DNA of 64,000 bases from the NCBI RefSeq assembly GCF_026967575.1, contig NZ_CP114054.1, positions 124,001 through 188,000 on the forward strand, read 5' to 3'. Of this stretch, positions 27,271 to 38,849 are shown piece by piece. Made by a program: the position numbers and the translations under genes. The stretch is from Aurantiacibacter sp. MUD11 (GTDB taxonomy: Bacteria; Pseudomonadota; Alphaproteobacteria; Sphingomonadales; Sphingomonadaceae). The notes below the pieces were generated by a model. It worked only from the letters and a program-made list of their open reading frames with translations, was not told where the DNA came from and ran no database searches. The first letter of the stretch is position 1. Each line of letters starts with the position of its first letter.

Positions 27271-27606
27271 TCAGGTGCCGTAGCGCCAGTCCACTTCGGA
27301 TTGCTGGCGACGATTCATTTCCAGCAGGTCCCGCATTTCGGGAAGGTGCAGCGAGCGGCCGAGCCGCACGCCGGCGAGGCCATCATGCGCCCAGCGGATG
27401 GTGCCCTCCAGCTCCAGCCCGGTAGGGGTTACGATCACTACCTCGTCGCCCGCTTCGTACTTGCCGCGGTCGAGATTGCTGATCCGAGCGCCTTGCTGGG
27501 AGAGTTCGATCAGCAGCCCCTGCACGGTCTTGCGGCTGCTGCGACGCAGCTCCACCGGCAGGCGCGTGGCGTAACGCTTGTATGCCCTGATCGTGAGCAC
27601 CGACAT
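27271..27606 (-). CDS. PilZ domain protein
   Basis: This 111-residue single-domain PilZ protein likely binds c-di-GMP. Arginines of the first motif are in RYATR (about 11-15), and the second motif reads ELSQQGARI, that is ExSxxG instead of D/NxSxxG. The C-terminal LEMNRRQQSEVDWRYGT is nearly repeated in the next gene. It is convergent with bamD, ending 3 bp from its stop, and sits on the opposite strand inside the bamD-recN-ligA block. Output partner unknown. Confidence 0.8.
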   Translation of the reverse strand: MSVLTIRAYKRYATRLPVELRRSSRKTVQGLLIELSQQGARISNLDRGKYEAGDEVVIVTPTGLELEGTIRWAHDGLAGVRLGRSLHLPEMRDLLEMNRRQQSEVDWRYGT

Positions 27607-27683
27607 CGCGGCGGGTCCCTCCTGAGGTTGCCCACCGATTAAGCGCAGATAATGGTTAAGAAATTCTCGCCTTGGGTTCCGGA

Positions 27684-28019
27684 TCAGGTGCCGCAGCGCA
27701 GTTCCGGCTGTTCCTGTTGCCGACGATTCATCGCGACAAGGTCCTGCAATTCCGGGGTCGGCAGCGGTTCGTCGAGGCGGATGCCGGCGATGCTGTTGTT
27801 GGTCCAGCGGATGGTGCCCGAAAGCTGGCGTTCCGGAGTGGCGAGGATCACCACCTTGTCGCCTTCTTCGTACTTGCCGCGGCTCAATTGGCTGATTCGG
27901 GCGCAGTCGTGGGACAGTTCGATAAGCAGGCCGCTGGCCTTGGCGCGGCGACCGCGTTCGAGTTCCACCGGCATGCGGAAGGCATAGCGACGAAGTGGCC
28001 GCGTTTCGATCTTGTGCAT
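27684..28019 (-). CDS. PilZ domain protein, paralogue of the preceding
   Basis: This 111-residue PilZ protein is a tandem duplicate of the gene at 27271, sharing GLLIELS, GTIRW and MNRRQQ and the CGT/YGT ending. RxxxR is kept in RYAFR, but the second motif is ELSHDCARI, with cysteine in place of the usual glycine. That change may weaken or alter nucleotide binding. The two genes are 77 bp apart on one strand. Both lie between bamD and recN, facing away from recN. Confidence 0.78.
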   Translation of the reverse strand: MHKIETRPLRRYAFRMPVELERGRRAKASGLLIELSHDCARISQLSRGKYEEGDKVVILATPERQLSGTIRWTNNSIAGIRLDEPLPTPELQDLVAMNRRQQEQPELRCGT

Positions 28020-28153
28020 TGCGAGTCCGGTCCCCTGGATCTTGCGTCCAATTTATCCACAGCTAGTCCACAATTAACGACGAGTCGAATCATTGCCGGC
28101 CGGCGTGCGTTGCACCGCCGCTGGCGGGGTCGTAATGACGGTGGCGAACCGCC
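28020..28153. other. divergent intergenic region PilZ/recN
   Basis: About 134 bp that should hold promoters for the second PilZ gene and recN. It is locally AT-richer near 28045-28095 (ATTTATCCACAGCTAG, CACAATTAACGA). The TTATCCACA within it matches a DnaA-box consensus, which may be coincidence. No gene or LexA-like site was seen. Confidence 0.4.
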
Positions 28154-29817
28154 ATGCTGACCTCGCTAGCCATCCGCAACATCGTGCTGATCGACGCGCT
28201 CGACCTCACCTTCGGGCCGGGTCTGGGCGTGCTGACCGGCGAGACCGGCGCGGGCAAGTCGATCCTGCTGGATGCGCTGGGCCTGGTGCTCGGTAACCGC
28301 GCCGATTCGGCGCTGGTGCGCGCGGGCGAGGAGCAGGCGAGCGTTACCGCCACCTTCGAGTTCGCGCAGCTTCCCGCCGCCGTGGTCGAGGCGCTGGAAG
28401 AGGCCGAGGTGGAGATCGAGCCGGGTGAGCCGCTGATCCTGCGCCGCCGGCTGAAGGCCGATGGCGGCAGCAAGGCCTTCGTCAACGATCAGCCCGTCGG
28501 CGTGGCGCTGCTGCGCAGCCTGTCCGGTTCGCTGGTGGAACTGCATGGCCAGCATGACGATCGCGGACTGGTGAACCCGCGCGGACACCGGGCGCTGCTG
28601 GATCGCTATGCCGGGGCCGATGTCGCCGGGGTCGGCGCAGCCTGGGAAGCCTGGCGACAGGCGCAGGCGCGGCTCGACGGGGCGCGCGCCGAGATCGAAC
28701 AGGCCAAGGCCGACCAGGACCTGCTGCTGGCGCACCTTGCGGAACTCACTGCCATCGAACCGGTCGAGGGCGAGGAGGAGAGCCTCGCCAATGCCCGGGC
28801 CGACATGCAGAAGGGCGAAAAGCTGGCGGGTGACCTCGAAGACCTGCGGCAAGTGTGGGATGGTTCGGATTCGCCGCTCGCCTCGCTGCGGGTGGCAGCA
28901 CGCAAGCTGGATCGCATCGCCGAGGAACACCCGCTGCTGGCCGAGGCGCTGGGCGCGCTTGACCGCGCGGTAATCGAGGCGGGCGAGGCGGAAGAAAAGC
29001 TGCAGGCCGCAGCCGAAGCGATGCAACATGATCCTGCCGAGCTGGACCGGATCGAGACGCGGCTGTTCGAATTGCGGGCGCTGGCGCGCAAGCATTCCTG
29101 CCAGGTGGACGACCTGCCCGAAGTGATGCGGGTGATGCGCGCCAAGCTGGACGCCATCGAACAGGGCGATGCCGACCTGGCGGACCTCGAGAAGGCGGAG
29201 CGCGAGGCGCATGAAGTCTATCGCGCGCGGGCCGAGGCCCTGCACGGCAAGCGCGTGACGTCCGCGATGCAGCTGGACGAGGCGGTTGCGGCCGAGCTTG
29301 CTCCGCTCAAGCTGGACGCTGCGCGGTTCAAGACGGCCGTCTCCGCGCAGGACGAGGAGAAATGGGGCCCGGCCGGCATGGACGCGGTGGAATTCCTCAT
29401 CGCCACCAATCCCGGCGCCGATTTCGCTCCGCTCAACAAGATTGCCTCCGGGGGCGAGCTGTCGCGCTTCATCCTCGCGCTGAAAGTGGCGCTGGCGGAG
29501 CAGGGCGGGGCGGCGACGGTGATCTTCGACGAGATCGATCGCGGTGTCGGCGGCGCGGTGGCCAGCGCGATCGGCGAACGGCTGGCACGGCTGGCCGGCG
29601 ATGGCGGACAACTGCTGGCGGTCACGCACAGCCCGCAGGTCGCCGCGCGCGGGCGCACGCATTACATGATCGCCAAGTCGAGCGAGGGCACCGTCACCAA
29701 GACCTCGGTCGCGCTGCTCGACGAGGCCGGGCGACAGGAAGAGATCGCCCGCATGCTGTCGGGTGCGGAGATCACCGCCGAGGCCCGCGCACAGGCAGAC
29801 CGGCTGCTGGAGGGCGT

Positions 29818-29821
<4 letters not shown>
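28154..29821 (+). CDS. recN: DNA repair protein RecN
   Basis: RecN is an SMC-like ATPase that acts early in double-strand-break repair. The 555-residue protein has Walker A GETGAGKS at 29-36, a long coiled-coil middle rich in Glu/Ala/Lys (about 150-370), and the C-terminal ABC signature IASGGELSRFILALK with Walker B VIFDEIDRGVGG and the following THSPQVAA. Length is normal. Its TGA overlaps the next ATG. No SOS box was seen in the upstream 134 bp. Confidence 0.95.
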
Positions 29822-32420
<2,599 letters not shown>

Positions 32421-32423
32421 GCG

Positions 32424-32825
32424 CTACTCCGGCGCCGAATCGATGTTGCCGCTGCCCAGGCTGCGCAGGTCGAAGTGCGCGCGGATATGGTCGAGCACGG
32501 CAGGGTAGAGCGGGTTGTCGAAGCGAATGCCCGCATAGGGCTGGTCCTGCCAGCGAACCGATGCATCGATCGGGCCGACGGGGCCTATGCGGATGGTGAC
32601 CGCGAGGCCCTGTTGCAGGTAGCCCATGCGGTCGAAAATGCGGCAGCCATGCTCGGACAGGTCGACGATGGTCACGTCGCGCTTACCGGTACCCGTGCGC
32701 AATTGCCCGGTTATGGAGATATCGAAACGATCTTCGCGGTCCGGCCCTGTCATGCGCGATGCCAATCCTCCTCGCGCTCGTGTTCGCTCCAGTGCGGCCG
32801 CATTGTATCCCACGCGGTCCGCCAA
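32424..32825 (-). CDS. PilZ domain protein
   Basis: This protein of up to 133 residues holds one PilZ domain with the standard DLSEHGCRIF motif (DxSxxG), an upstream basic DREDRFDIS, then GPVGPIDASVRW and YAGIRFDNPL. It is thus the most canonical of the three lone PilZ proteins here. The start is uncertain: ATG 32825 as listed, or ATG 32753 (MTGPDRED), which would give a 109-residue PilZ core like the others. It is convergent with ligA. Confidence 0.75.
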   Translation of the reverse strand: MADRVGYNAAALERTRARGGLASRMTGPDREDRFDISITGQLRTGTGKRDVTIVDLSEHGCRIFDRMGYLQQGLAVTIRIGPVGPIDASVRWQDQPYAGIRFDNPLYPAVLDHIRAHFDLRSLGSGNIDSAPE

Positions 32826-32854
32826 GGAAACCTGCGGTATCCCCTAGCCGTTCG

Positions 32855-33568
32855 TCAAGTGGCGGGCTCGGGCTGGGGAATCCATTTCATCACGCCGCCG
32901 GCAAGCGGCGTCCACATGCCCATCTCGACTCCGGCTTCCGCCAGCGTGTCACCCACCCATGTATTGCAGGTGTTCGCCATGGTGTAGCTGCCGTCCGCCT
33001 CGTAATAGGCATCGTCCGCATAGGTGCCCTGCAGGATTTGCCGGCTTTCGCCGGCGGGCATTTCGGGCAGGGGCCGCTCGATCGCCGCGACCAGTCGCTC
33101 GTACTGCGCGACGGTGATGCGCACGGGGCGGTGGTTCGGGCTTGGCTGTGGCCGCAGGTAATGGCTGACTCGCATCAGCGGCTCCCCGCCGACAGTGGCG
33201 ATACGCAGCGCGGTGGAAACCTTCAGGTCCCCCCAGGTCGGCACGTGGAGGAAAACCTCGCGCTCGCCCCAGCCAATCGAGAGATGCGTCGGCAGCGAGC
33301 CGTCGGGGCGCGGCATGGCGGCGCTGGGAAAGTCCTCGCGCCAGTCCTTGGTGGCCGAGACGACCGGGACGACGATGCTGGTATGGGTGCCGTTGGTTTC
33401 GACCATGATCTCGATCGTGTCGGCATCGTCCGGCAGCGCGGCAGGGACACTTTCCGGGATGGAACTACCGACCCAGGCGGCCAGCGGATAGCCGATCACC
33501 ACCAGCGCCAGCGCGCCCACCACGGCGATCAGGACGCGGGTTACCCGGCGAAGCGGTGACGCAGCCAC
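32855..33568 (-). CDS. TIGR02117/DUF2459 family protein
   Basis: This 237-residue protein has one N-terminal membrane anchor (RVLIAVVGALALVVIGYPLAAWV, about 11-33) and a periplasmic domain with TNGTHTSIVVPV, GWGEREVFLHVP and TMANTCNTWVGDTLAEAG. The His and the Cys in NTCNTW suggest a papain-like or NlpC-like thiol fold, but activity is unproven. Its start overlaps the end of prmA by 28 bases, so the true start may be slightly later. It is the last gene of the SDR-MBL-prmA operon. Confidence 0.75.
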   Translation of the reverse strand: MAASPLRRVTRVLIAVVGALALVVIGYPLAAWVGSSIPESVPAALPDDADTIEIMVETNGTHTSIVVPVVSATKDWREDFPSAAMPRPDGSLPTHLSIGWGEREVFLHVPTWGDLKVSTALRIATVGGEPLMRVSHYLRPQPSPNHRPVRITVAQYERLVAAIERPLPEMPAGESRQILQGTYADDAYYEADGSYTMANTCNTWVGDTLAEAGVEMGMWTPLAGGVMKWIPQPEPAT

Positions 33569-34446
33569 AGGATGCTCCAGTCGCCGTTGACGATCCGGCG
33601 GTGCAGGCGGAACCCGGCCTTGTGATAGGCCGCGCGCACGCCTTCTTCCTGCCGTTCGAGCAGGCCCGCCAGCAGGATGCTGCCGCGCGGGGCCACGGCC
33701 TCGGCGAAGTCGAAGGACATCTCGATCAGCGGTCCCGCCAGGATATTGGCGATCAGCAGGTCATACGGCGCCCGCGCCTGCAGGGCAGGGTCGTCCATGC
33801 CGTCGGCGATGACCATGGCCAGCTGCCCGCGCGCGGTGCCGAGCGGGATGCCGTTGAGTTCGCAATTGCCCACCACGGCGGGGCCGCAGACCGGGTCGAT
33901 GTCGCTGGCGGTGGCTTGGGCCGTCGGCCACAGGTCCATCGCCGCGAAAGCCAGCAGGCCGGTGCCGGTGCCAATGTCGGCGATGGAGCGCGGGTTCAGG
34001 CCCTGCTGCTTCATCACGTCGAGCATTTCCAGGCAGCCGGCGGTCGTCTCATGCTGGCCGGTGCCGAAGGCCTGGGCGGCGGGGATGACGAATTCGGTGA
34101 CACCGGGCTCGTCGAGGGGCTCGTGATCCGGCGTGCGCACGCGGAAGCGTCCGGCGCGGATCGGGTCGACGCCCTTCTGGCTTTCGACGACCCAGTCCTT
34201 GTCCGGCAGTTCCTCTGCCAGCACGGGAGGCGGGTTATCGCCGAACAGCGCGCGCACGGCCTCGCGCTCGTCTTCGGTAGGCTTGTCCTGCGTATATGCA
34301 TCGAGCCGCCAGGTGTCGGGTTCCTGCGGGTCCACCTCGAAACCGGTGAGGACGATGTTCTCGTCCCAACCGATGGTATATTCGCGCGCTTCCAAGGCAG
34401 CCTCGACGGCATCCTTGCTGGCGACGGCGGAGAGCTTCCAGCTCAT
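33541..34446 (-). CDS. prmA: ribosomal protein L11 methyltransferase
   Basis: PrmA trimethylates ribosomal protein L11. The 301-residue protein has the substrate-recognition N-terminal domain, then PAAQAFGTGQHETTAGCLEML, SAM motif I IADIGTGTGLLAFAAM (about 157-172), ASDIDPVCG, and the catalytic-loop NILAGPLIE. The start MSWKLSAVAS overlaps the upstream MBL stop by 4 bases (ATGA). Its place between a beta-lactamase-fold gene and a DUF2459 gene suggests shared transcription but no shared function. Confidence 0.95.
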   Translation of the reverse strand: MSWKLSAVASKDAVEAALEAREYTIGWDENIVLTGFEVDPQEPDTWRLDAYTQDKPTEDEREAVRALFGDNPPPVLAEELPDKDWVVESQKGVDPIRAGRFRVRTPDHEPLDEPGVTEFVIPAAQAFGTGQHETTAGCLEMLDVMKQQGLNPRSIADIGTGTGLLAFAAMDLWPTAQATASDIDPVCGPAVVGNCELNGIPLGTARGQLAMVIADGMDDPALQARAPYDLLIANILAGPLIEMSFDFAEAVAPRGSILLAGLLERQEEGVRAAYHKAGFRLHRRIVNGDWSILWLRHRFAG

Positions 34447-35375
34447 TGCCTGGCCTCTGCCGCTAGGCGCGCATCGAGGCGTTGCAGCCGGTCGGCGGCG
34501 TAGTCGGCACAGGTCATGCCGCTGCCGATATCGCCGGCCAGCAGCTTTTCGCGCATCCCGCTGGCCGAAGGGTGCGGGGTGAGCAGGATATCGCAGTCGA
34601 GTGCGGCGAGCCGGGCAAGACCGTCGCGATAGGCCTGCACGTAGGCGGGATGATCGGAGAAACGGTAGTCGTCGCGGCTGACGGCGGACAGGCTGTCGGC
34701 ATAGACGATGGTCCGGCAATCGCTGCCCTCACAGCTCTGCCACTGCCAGGTCAGAGCGCCCGGCGTGTGGCCGGGCGTGGCTATGGCGGTGAAGTCCAGT
34801 CCGGCAAGGTCTACAGTCTCTACCGCACTCTCGAGCACCATCAGGCGGCCTTCGTAATCATGCATCGGCTCGTGCATGCCGAACTGCGGATCGGCCGGAT
34901 CGGCCTGCCCCGTGCGGATGACCGCCTCCGCCTCGGCAGAGGTAAGCACCGCCGCGCCGGTGTTCTGGTGTACCCACCAGATGCCGCCGACGTGGTCGAA
35001 ATGCTCGTGGCTGGTGAGGATGAATTCGACGTTGTCCGGCTGGAACCCAAGCGTGCGGATATTGCTCAGCACCACGCGCGAGCCGTTGCGCGTGCCGGTA
35101 TCCAGCAACACGTGTCCTTCCGGCCCGGCGACCAGCACGGCGGATATGCCGCAAGTGCCGACGTGATAGGTGTCGCCGTGCACGCGGAAGGGCTGGGCGC
35201 GCTTGTCCCAGTCGTCCCAGTCACTGCACTGTTCGGCCCAGGCTGCGGCGGCAGGCGCGTTGGCGCGGGCGGCATCCAGCACGGAAGAGCTGGCGCGCGG
35301 GGCCGGTGGTTGCGGGGCGACGCAGGCCCCCAGCAGCAGCGCCGCAGCGGCGACGGAACAGCACCTAGCGGACAT
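34443..35375 (-). CDS. subclass B3 metallo-beta-lactamase (lipoprotein)
   Basis: This 310-residue protein matches subclass B3 metallo-beta-lactamases: FRVHGDTYHVGTCGISAVLV near 63-82, the zinc motif HEHFDH with His123, His125, Asp127 and His128, His203 in PGHTPG, and His268 in LLTPHP, the full B3 ligand set. The N-terminus has a lipobox LLLGAC (Cys18), so it should be membrane-tethered in the periplasm. B3 enzymes hydrolyse penicillins, cephalosporins and carbapenems, but activity here is untested and other MBL-fold hydrolases share much of this. It overlaps prmA by 4 bases and the SDR gene by 11. Confidence 0.85.
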   Translation of the reverse strand: MSARCCSVAAAALLLGACVAPQPPAPRASSSVLDAARANAPAAAAWAEQCSDWDDWDKRAQPFRVHGDTYHVGTCGISAVLVAGPEGHVLLDTGTRNGSRVVLSNIRTLGFQPDNVEFILTSHEHFDHVGGIWWVHQNTGAAVLTSAEAEAVIRTGQADPADPQFGMHEPMHDYEGRLMVLESAVETVDLAGLDFTAIATPGHTPGALTWQWQSCEGSDCRTIVYADSLSAVSRDDYRFSDHPAYVQAYRDGLARLAALDCDILLTPHPSASGMREKLLAGDIGSGMTCADYAADRLQRLDARLAAEARQ

Positions 35376-36075
35376 AGCTGGCGCCGTTGGCGTCGATCAC
35401 CGCGCCGGTCATGCTGGGCGGGGCGTCGAGCGCGCAGAACACGGCGATGTCGGCAATCTCCTCCGGCTCGGCCACGCGGCCCAGCGGAATGTCCGCCAGC
35501 AGGCCGGGGCCGCCGCGACTTTCCAGGTAATCGCCCGCCATGGCGGTATCGGTGAAACCGGGCGCGATGGCGTAGCTGTAGATGCCTTCCGCGGCATAGG
35601 CGCGGGCGATGGTCTTGTGCATGGCCAGCATCCCGCCCTTGGCCGCCGCGTAATGCCAGTGGCCCGGCGAGTCCCCGCGATGACCCGCGCGGCTGGCGAT
35701 ATGCACGATGCGGCCCGTCCGTCCGGTGTCCTGCCAGTGCCGCACGGCAAAGCGGCTGAGCTGCGCGGCAGAGGTGAGGTTGATCCGCAGGGTGTCCTCC
35801 CACCGATCCAGCCATTCGATGTCGCTGGCGTGCAGGGGGATCTGTTCGAACAGGCCGGCATTGTTCACCAGCACGTCGATCCGCCCGTCGAGCCGCTCGA
35901 TCGCCTCCTCCCACAGCATCTGCGGGGCGGGGGGATCGGCGAAGTCCGCCGCAATGGTGCGCGCGTCGATGGCCCGCGTTGCGTGGCCCATGACGTTGCA
36001 GCCGCGTTCTGCCAGTTGGTCGGCAATCGCCTGGCCGATGCCCCTGCTGCTGCCGGTTACGAGAATATTGGTCAT
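35365..36075 (-). CDS. SDR family oxidoreductase (FabG-like)
   Basis: This 236-residue NAD(P)-dependent short-chain dehydrogenase has the cofactor loop TGSSRGIGQ (7-15), NNAG (71-74), Asn99 and catalytic Ser128, Tyr142 and Lys146 (IASRAG...HWHYAAAKGG). The C-terminus reads TGAVIDANGASYVR. It resembles 3-oxoacyl-ACP reductases but the substrate is not clear. It is the first gene of the minus-strand SDR-MBL-prmA-DUF2459 operon, divergent from sdhC with 133 bp between. Confidence 0.88.
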   Translation of the reverse strand: MTNILVTGSSRGIGQAIADQLAERGCNVMGHATRAIDARTIAADFADPPAPQMLWEEAIERLDGRIDVLVNNAGLFEQIPLHASDIEWLDRWEDTLRINLTSAAQLSRFAVRHWQDTGRTGRIVHIASRAGHRGDSPGHWHYAAAKGGMLAMHKTIARAYAAEGIYSYAIAPGFTDTAMAGDYLESRGGPGLLADIPLGRVAEPEEIADIAVFCALDAPPSMTGAVIDANGASYVR

Positions 36076-36180
36076 GGACAGGGGTCATAGCGGGCAGTCA
36101 CAGGCGGGGAAAGGCCGCAGGAATGCGCGATTATGGGCCAAGGTCCGCTTGCCTCAGTCGCGCGATCCGCTAGAGCAGCC

Positions 36181-36194
36181 GTCACAAACGTAAC
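36181..36194. promoter_or_regulatory. imperfect BlaI-like site in the SDR/sdhC divergent region
   Basis: GTCAC-AAAC-GTAAC keeps the ACAAACGTA core of the operators at 47.6 kb, with one arm mismatch (4 of 5 pairs). It lies 14 bp before the sdhC start and 105 bp before the SDR/MBL operon. Binding is inference. Confidence 0.35.
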
Positions 36195-36208
36195 CAACGG
36201 AATATGCC

Positions 36209-36589
36209 ATGGCCAACCGTCCACTCTCACCGCACCTGTCAATCTGGAAATGGGGCCCGCACATGGCCGTCTCCATCCTCCACCGGGTTTCCGGCGACGG
36301 GATGGCGATTGTCGGCCTGGGCGTGCTGTTGTGGTGGCTGGGCGCGCTGGCCAGCGGGCCGGAAGCCTACGAAAGCTTCCTCGGCCACGCCACCGAATGG
36401 TATGGCATGGCGGTGCTGATCGGCCTGACCTGGGCCTTCTTCAACCACCTGTGCAGCGGCCTGCGGCACTTCGTGCTGGATATCGGCGCCGGTTACGAAC
36501 TCGACATGAATCGCACCTTCTCGTGGATCTCGATGATCGCGGGCGTGGTGCTGACGGTGGCCTTCTGGGCCTTCGTCCTGCTTCGCTGA
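36209..36589 (+). CDS. sdhC: succinate dehydrogenase cytochrome b556 subunit
   Basis: SdhC is a membrane anchor of complex II, holding heme b and the quinone site. The 126-residue protein starts MANRPLSPHLSIWKWGPHM, has SILHRVSGDG with the conserved Ser/Arg of the quinone site, and three membrane helices (about 27-50, 66-88, 104-124) with LCSGLRHFVLDIG carrying the heme-ligand histidine. sdhD follows 11 bp later. An imperfect BlaI-like site lies just before its start. Confidence 0.95.
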   Translation: MANRPLSPHLSIWKWGPHMAVSILHRVSGDGMAIVGLGVLLWWLGALASGPEAYESFLGHATEWYGMAVLIGLTWAFFNHLCSGLRHFVLDIGAGYELDMNRTFSWISMIAGVVLTVAFWAFVLLR

Positions 36590-36600
36590 GGACTTGAGCG

Positions 36601-36990
36601 ATGGGTAACGGAACTTCGATCGGCCGCGTGCGCGGCCTGGGCGCGGCTCACGAGGGGCCGCATCACTGGGTGATGCAGCGCTTCACCGCCGTCGGCAATC
36701 TGGTGACGGTGCTGTTTCTGGGCATCTCGCTGGCGACCGCCGGTGACTACAGCTACGCCGGCATGGCCAAGTGGGCCGGGCAGCCGCTGCCTGCCTTCAT
36801 GCTGGCCATGCTGGTGATCAGCACCTTCTGGCACGCCCGCCTGGGCCTGCAGGTGGTGATCGAGGACTACGTGCATGAAGAGGGCAACAAGTTTGCCGCC
36901 ATGCTCGTCCTCAACCTCGCTGCATTTGCCGGGGCCGCGTTCGGCCTGTTCAGCATTGCCCGTCTTGCCTTCTCCGGAGGAGCCGCCTGA
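36601..36990 (+). CDS. sdhD: succinate dehydrogenase membrane anchor subunit
   Basis: SdhD pairs with SdhC to anchor complex II. The 129-residue protein begins [29 protein letters not shown], has three membrane helices, and keeps the [17 protein letters not shown] segment (about 80-97) with a heme/quinone-site histidine. Its TGA overlaps the sdhA ATG by one base, so the genes are translationally coupled. Confidence 0.95.
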   Translation: MGNGTSIGRVRGLGAAHEGPHHWVMQRFTAVGNLVTVLFLGISLATAGDYSYAGMAKWAGQPLPAFMLAMLVISTFWHARLGLQVVIEDYVHEEGNKFAAMLVLNLAAFAGAAFGLFSIARLAFSGGAA

Positions 36991-38834
36991 TGGCCCGCAA
37001 AGAGACTTTTGAAATCAACGGTCGCGCCTATCCGATCATCGACCACACCTATGACGTGGTCGTCGTGGGTGCCGGCGGCTCGGGCCTGCGCGCCACCATG
37101 GGCGCTGCCGAGGCCGGGCTGAAGACCGCCAACATCTCCAAGGTGTTCCCCACCCGTAGCCACACCGTGGCGGCGCAGGGCGGCATCGCCGCTTCGCTGG
37201 GCAACAACTCGCCCGACCACTGGTCGTGGCACATGTACGACACCGTGAAGGGCGCCGACTGGCTGGGCGACCAGGACGCAATCGAGTATCTCGCGCGCGA
37301 AGCTCCCGCCGCGGTCTACGAGCTGGAGCACGCCGGTGTGCCCTTCAGCCGCAACGAGGACGGCACGATCTACCAGCGCCCCTTCGGCGGCCACATGCAG
37401 AACATGGGTGAAGGCCCGCCGGTGCAGCGCACCTGCGCCGCAGCCGACCGTACCGGTCACGCCATGCTGCACGCGCTCTACCAGCAGAGCCTGAAGTACG
37501 ACGCGGACTTCTTCATCGAATATTTCGCCATCGACCTGATCATGGCGGGCGAGGGTGAGAACCGTCGCTGCGTCGGCGTGATCGCCATGTGCCTCGACGA
37601 TGGCTCGATCCACCGCTTCCGCGCGCACGGCGTGGTGCTGGCGACCGGAGGCTATGGCCGCTGCTACTTTACCGCCACGTCCGCCCACACCTGCACGGGT
37701 GACGGCGGCGGCATGGTGCTGCGCGCCGGCCTGCCGTTGCAGGACATGGAATTCGTGCAGTTCCACCCCACCGGCATCTACGGCGCGGGCGTGCTGATTA
37801 CAGAGGGCGCGCGCGGCGAGGGCGGTTACCTCACCAACTCCGAAGGCGAGCGTTTCATGGAACGCTACGCGCCTTCCGCGAAGGACCTCGCCAGCCGCGA
37901 CGTCGTCTCGCGCTCGATGGCGCTGGAAATGCGTGAAGGCCGCGGTGTCGGTCCGGACAAGGACCACATCTACCTGCACCTCGATCACATCGATCCCAAG
38001 GTGCTGGCCGAGCGCCTGCCGGGCATCACCGAGAGCGGCAAGATCTTCGCCGGTGTCGACCTGACCCGCCAGCCGCTGCCCGTCACGCCGACAGTGCACT
38101 ACAACATGGGCGGCATCCCCTGTAACTATCACGGCGAAGTCGTGACCATCGGCCCCGACGGCAATCCGGACCATGTCGTGCCCGGCCTGTTCGCCGTGGG
38201 CGAGGCGGCCTGCGTCTCGGTCCATGGCGCGAACCGCCTCGGTTCCAACTCGCTGATCGACCTCGTGGTGTTCGGCCGCGCGACCGGCTTCCGCCTGAAG
38301 GAACTGATCACTCCGGGCCAGAGCCACGACGAGCTGCCTGCCGACAGCGCCGATTTCGCGTTGGGTCGCCTCGACCACTTCCGCCACGCCGATGGTGGTT
38401 CCTCCACCGCCGAGGTGCGCAAGGAAATGCAGCAGACGATGCAGAAGCACGCCGCCGTGTTCCGCGACAGCGAGCTGATGGCCGAAGGCGTGCGCTCGCT
38501 GGCCGAGACCAACAAGCGGATGCAGGACATCAAAGTCCACGACCGCTCGCTGATCTGGAACAGCGACCTGATCGAGACGCTGGAGCTGGACAACCTGATG
38601 GCCCAGGCCGTTGTCACCATGAACTCCGCCGAGAACCGCAAGGAATCGCGTGGCGCCCACGCGCACGAGGACTATCCGGATCGCGACGATGCGAACTGGA
38701 TGAAGCACACCGCGGCATGGTTCGAAGGCTGGGGCGGCAATGGCGGCGCGGTGAAGATCGACTACCGCCCGGTCCACGAGTACACGCTCACCGACGATGC
38801 GGAGTACATCAAGCCGAAGAAGCGGGTCTACTAG
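36990..38834 (+). CDS. sdhA: succinate dehydrogenase flavoprotein subunit
   Basis: SdhA oxidises succinate to fumarate and passes electrons to SdhB. The 614-residue protein has [15 protein letters not shown], the covalent-FAD His58 in [11 protein letters not shown] (numbering from ATG 36990), [22 protein letters not shown], the active-site RHR-like HYNMGGIP, and the C-terminal [19 protein letters not shown] segment with SRGAHAHED. Length is normal. The next gene is an exporter, not sdhB, which is unusual for the sdhCDAB order. Confidence 0.97.
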   Translation: MARKETFEINGRAYPIIDHTYDVVVVGAGGSGLRATMGAAEAGLKTANISKVFPTRSHTVAAQGGIAASLGNNSPDHWSWHMYDTVKGADWLGDQDAIEYLAREAPAAVYELEHAGVPFSRNEDGTIYQRPFGGHMQNMGEGPPVQRTCAAADRTGHAMLHALYQQSLKYDADFFIEYFAIDLIMAGEGENRRCVGVIAMCLDDGSIHRFRAHGVVLATGGYGRCYFTATSAHTCTGDGGGMVLRAGLPLQDMEFVQFHPTGIYGAGVLITEGARGEGGYLTNSEGERFMERYAPSAKDLASRDVVSRSMALEMREGRGVGPDKDHIYLHLDHIDPKVLAERLPGITESGKIFAGVDLTRQPLPVTPTVHYNMGGIPCNYHGEVVTIGPDGNPDHVVPGLFAVGEAACVSVHGANRLGSNSLIDLVVFGRATGFRLKELITPGQSHDELPADSADFALGRLDHFRHADGGSSTAEVRKEMQQTMQKHAAVFRDSELMAEGVRSLAETNKRMQDIKVHDRSLIWNSDLIETLELDNLMAQAVVTMNSAENRKESRGAHAHEDYPDRDDANWMKHTAAWFEGWGGNGGAVKIDYRPVHEYTLTDDAEYIKPKKRVY

Positions 38835-38849
38835 CGGCGGCTAACCACG

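Noticed and set aside
28050..28062. Replication origin at the TTATCCACA near recN
   Set aside because: A single DnaA-box-like match without a cluster, AT-rich unwinding region or origin genes.
36187..36212. SigF promoter before sdhC
   Set aside because: GTAACC occurs at 36190-36195, but no CGAA stands 16 bases later. It is part of the BlaI-like site.
36867..38777. Long minus-strand open frame opposite sdhA
   Set aside because: Mirror of a conserved housekeeping gene with His/Val/Asp-rich composition. The same holds for similar shadows opposite recN, dnaN and korA.
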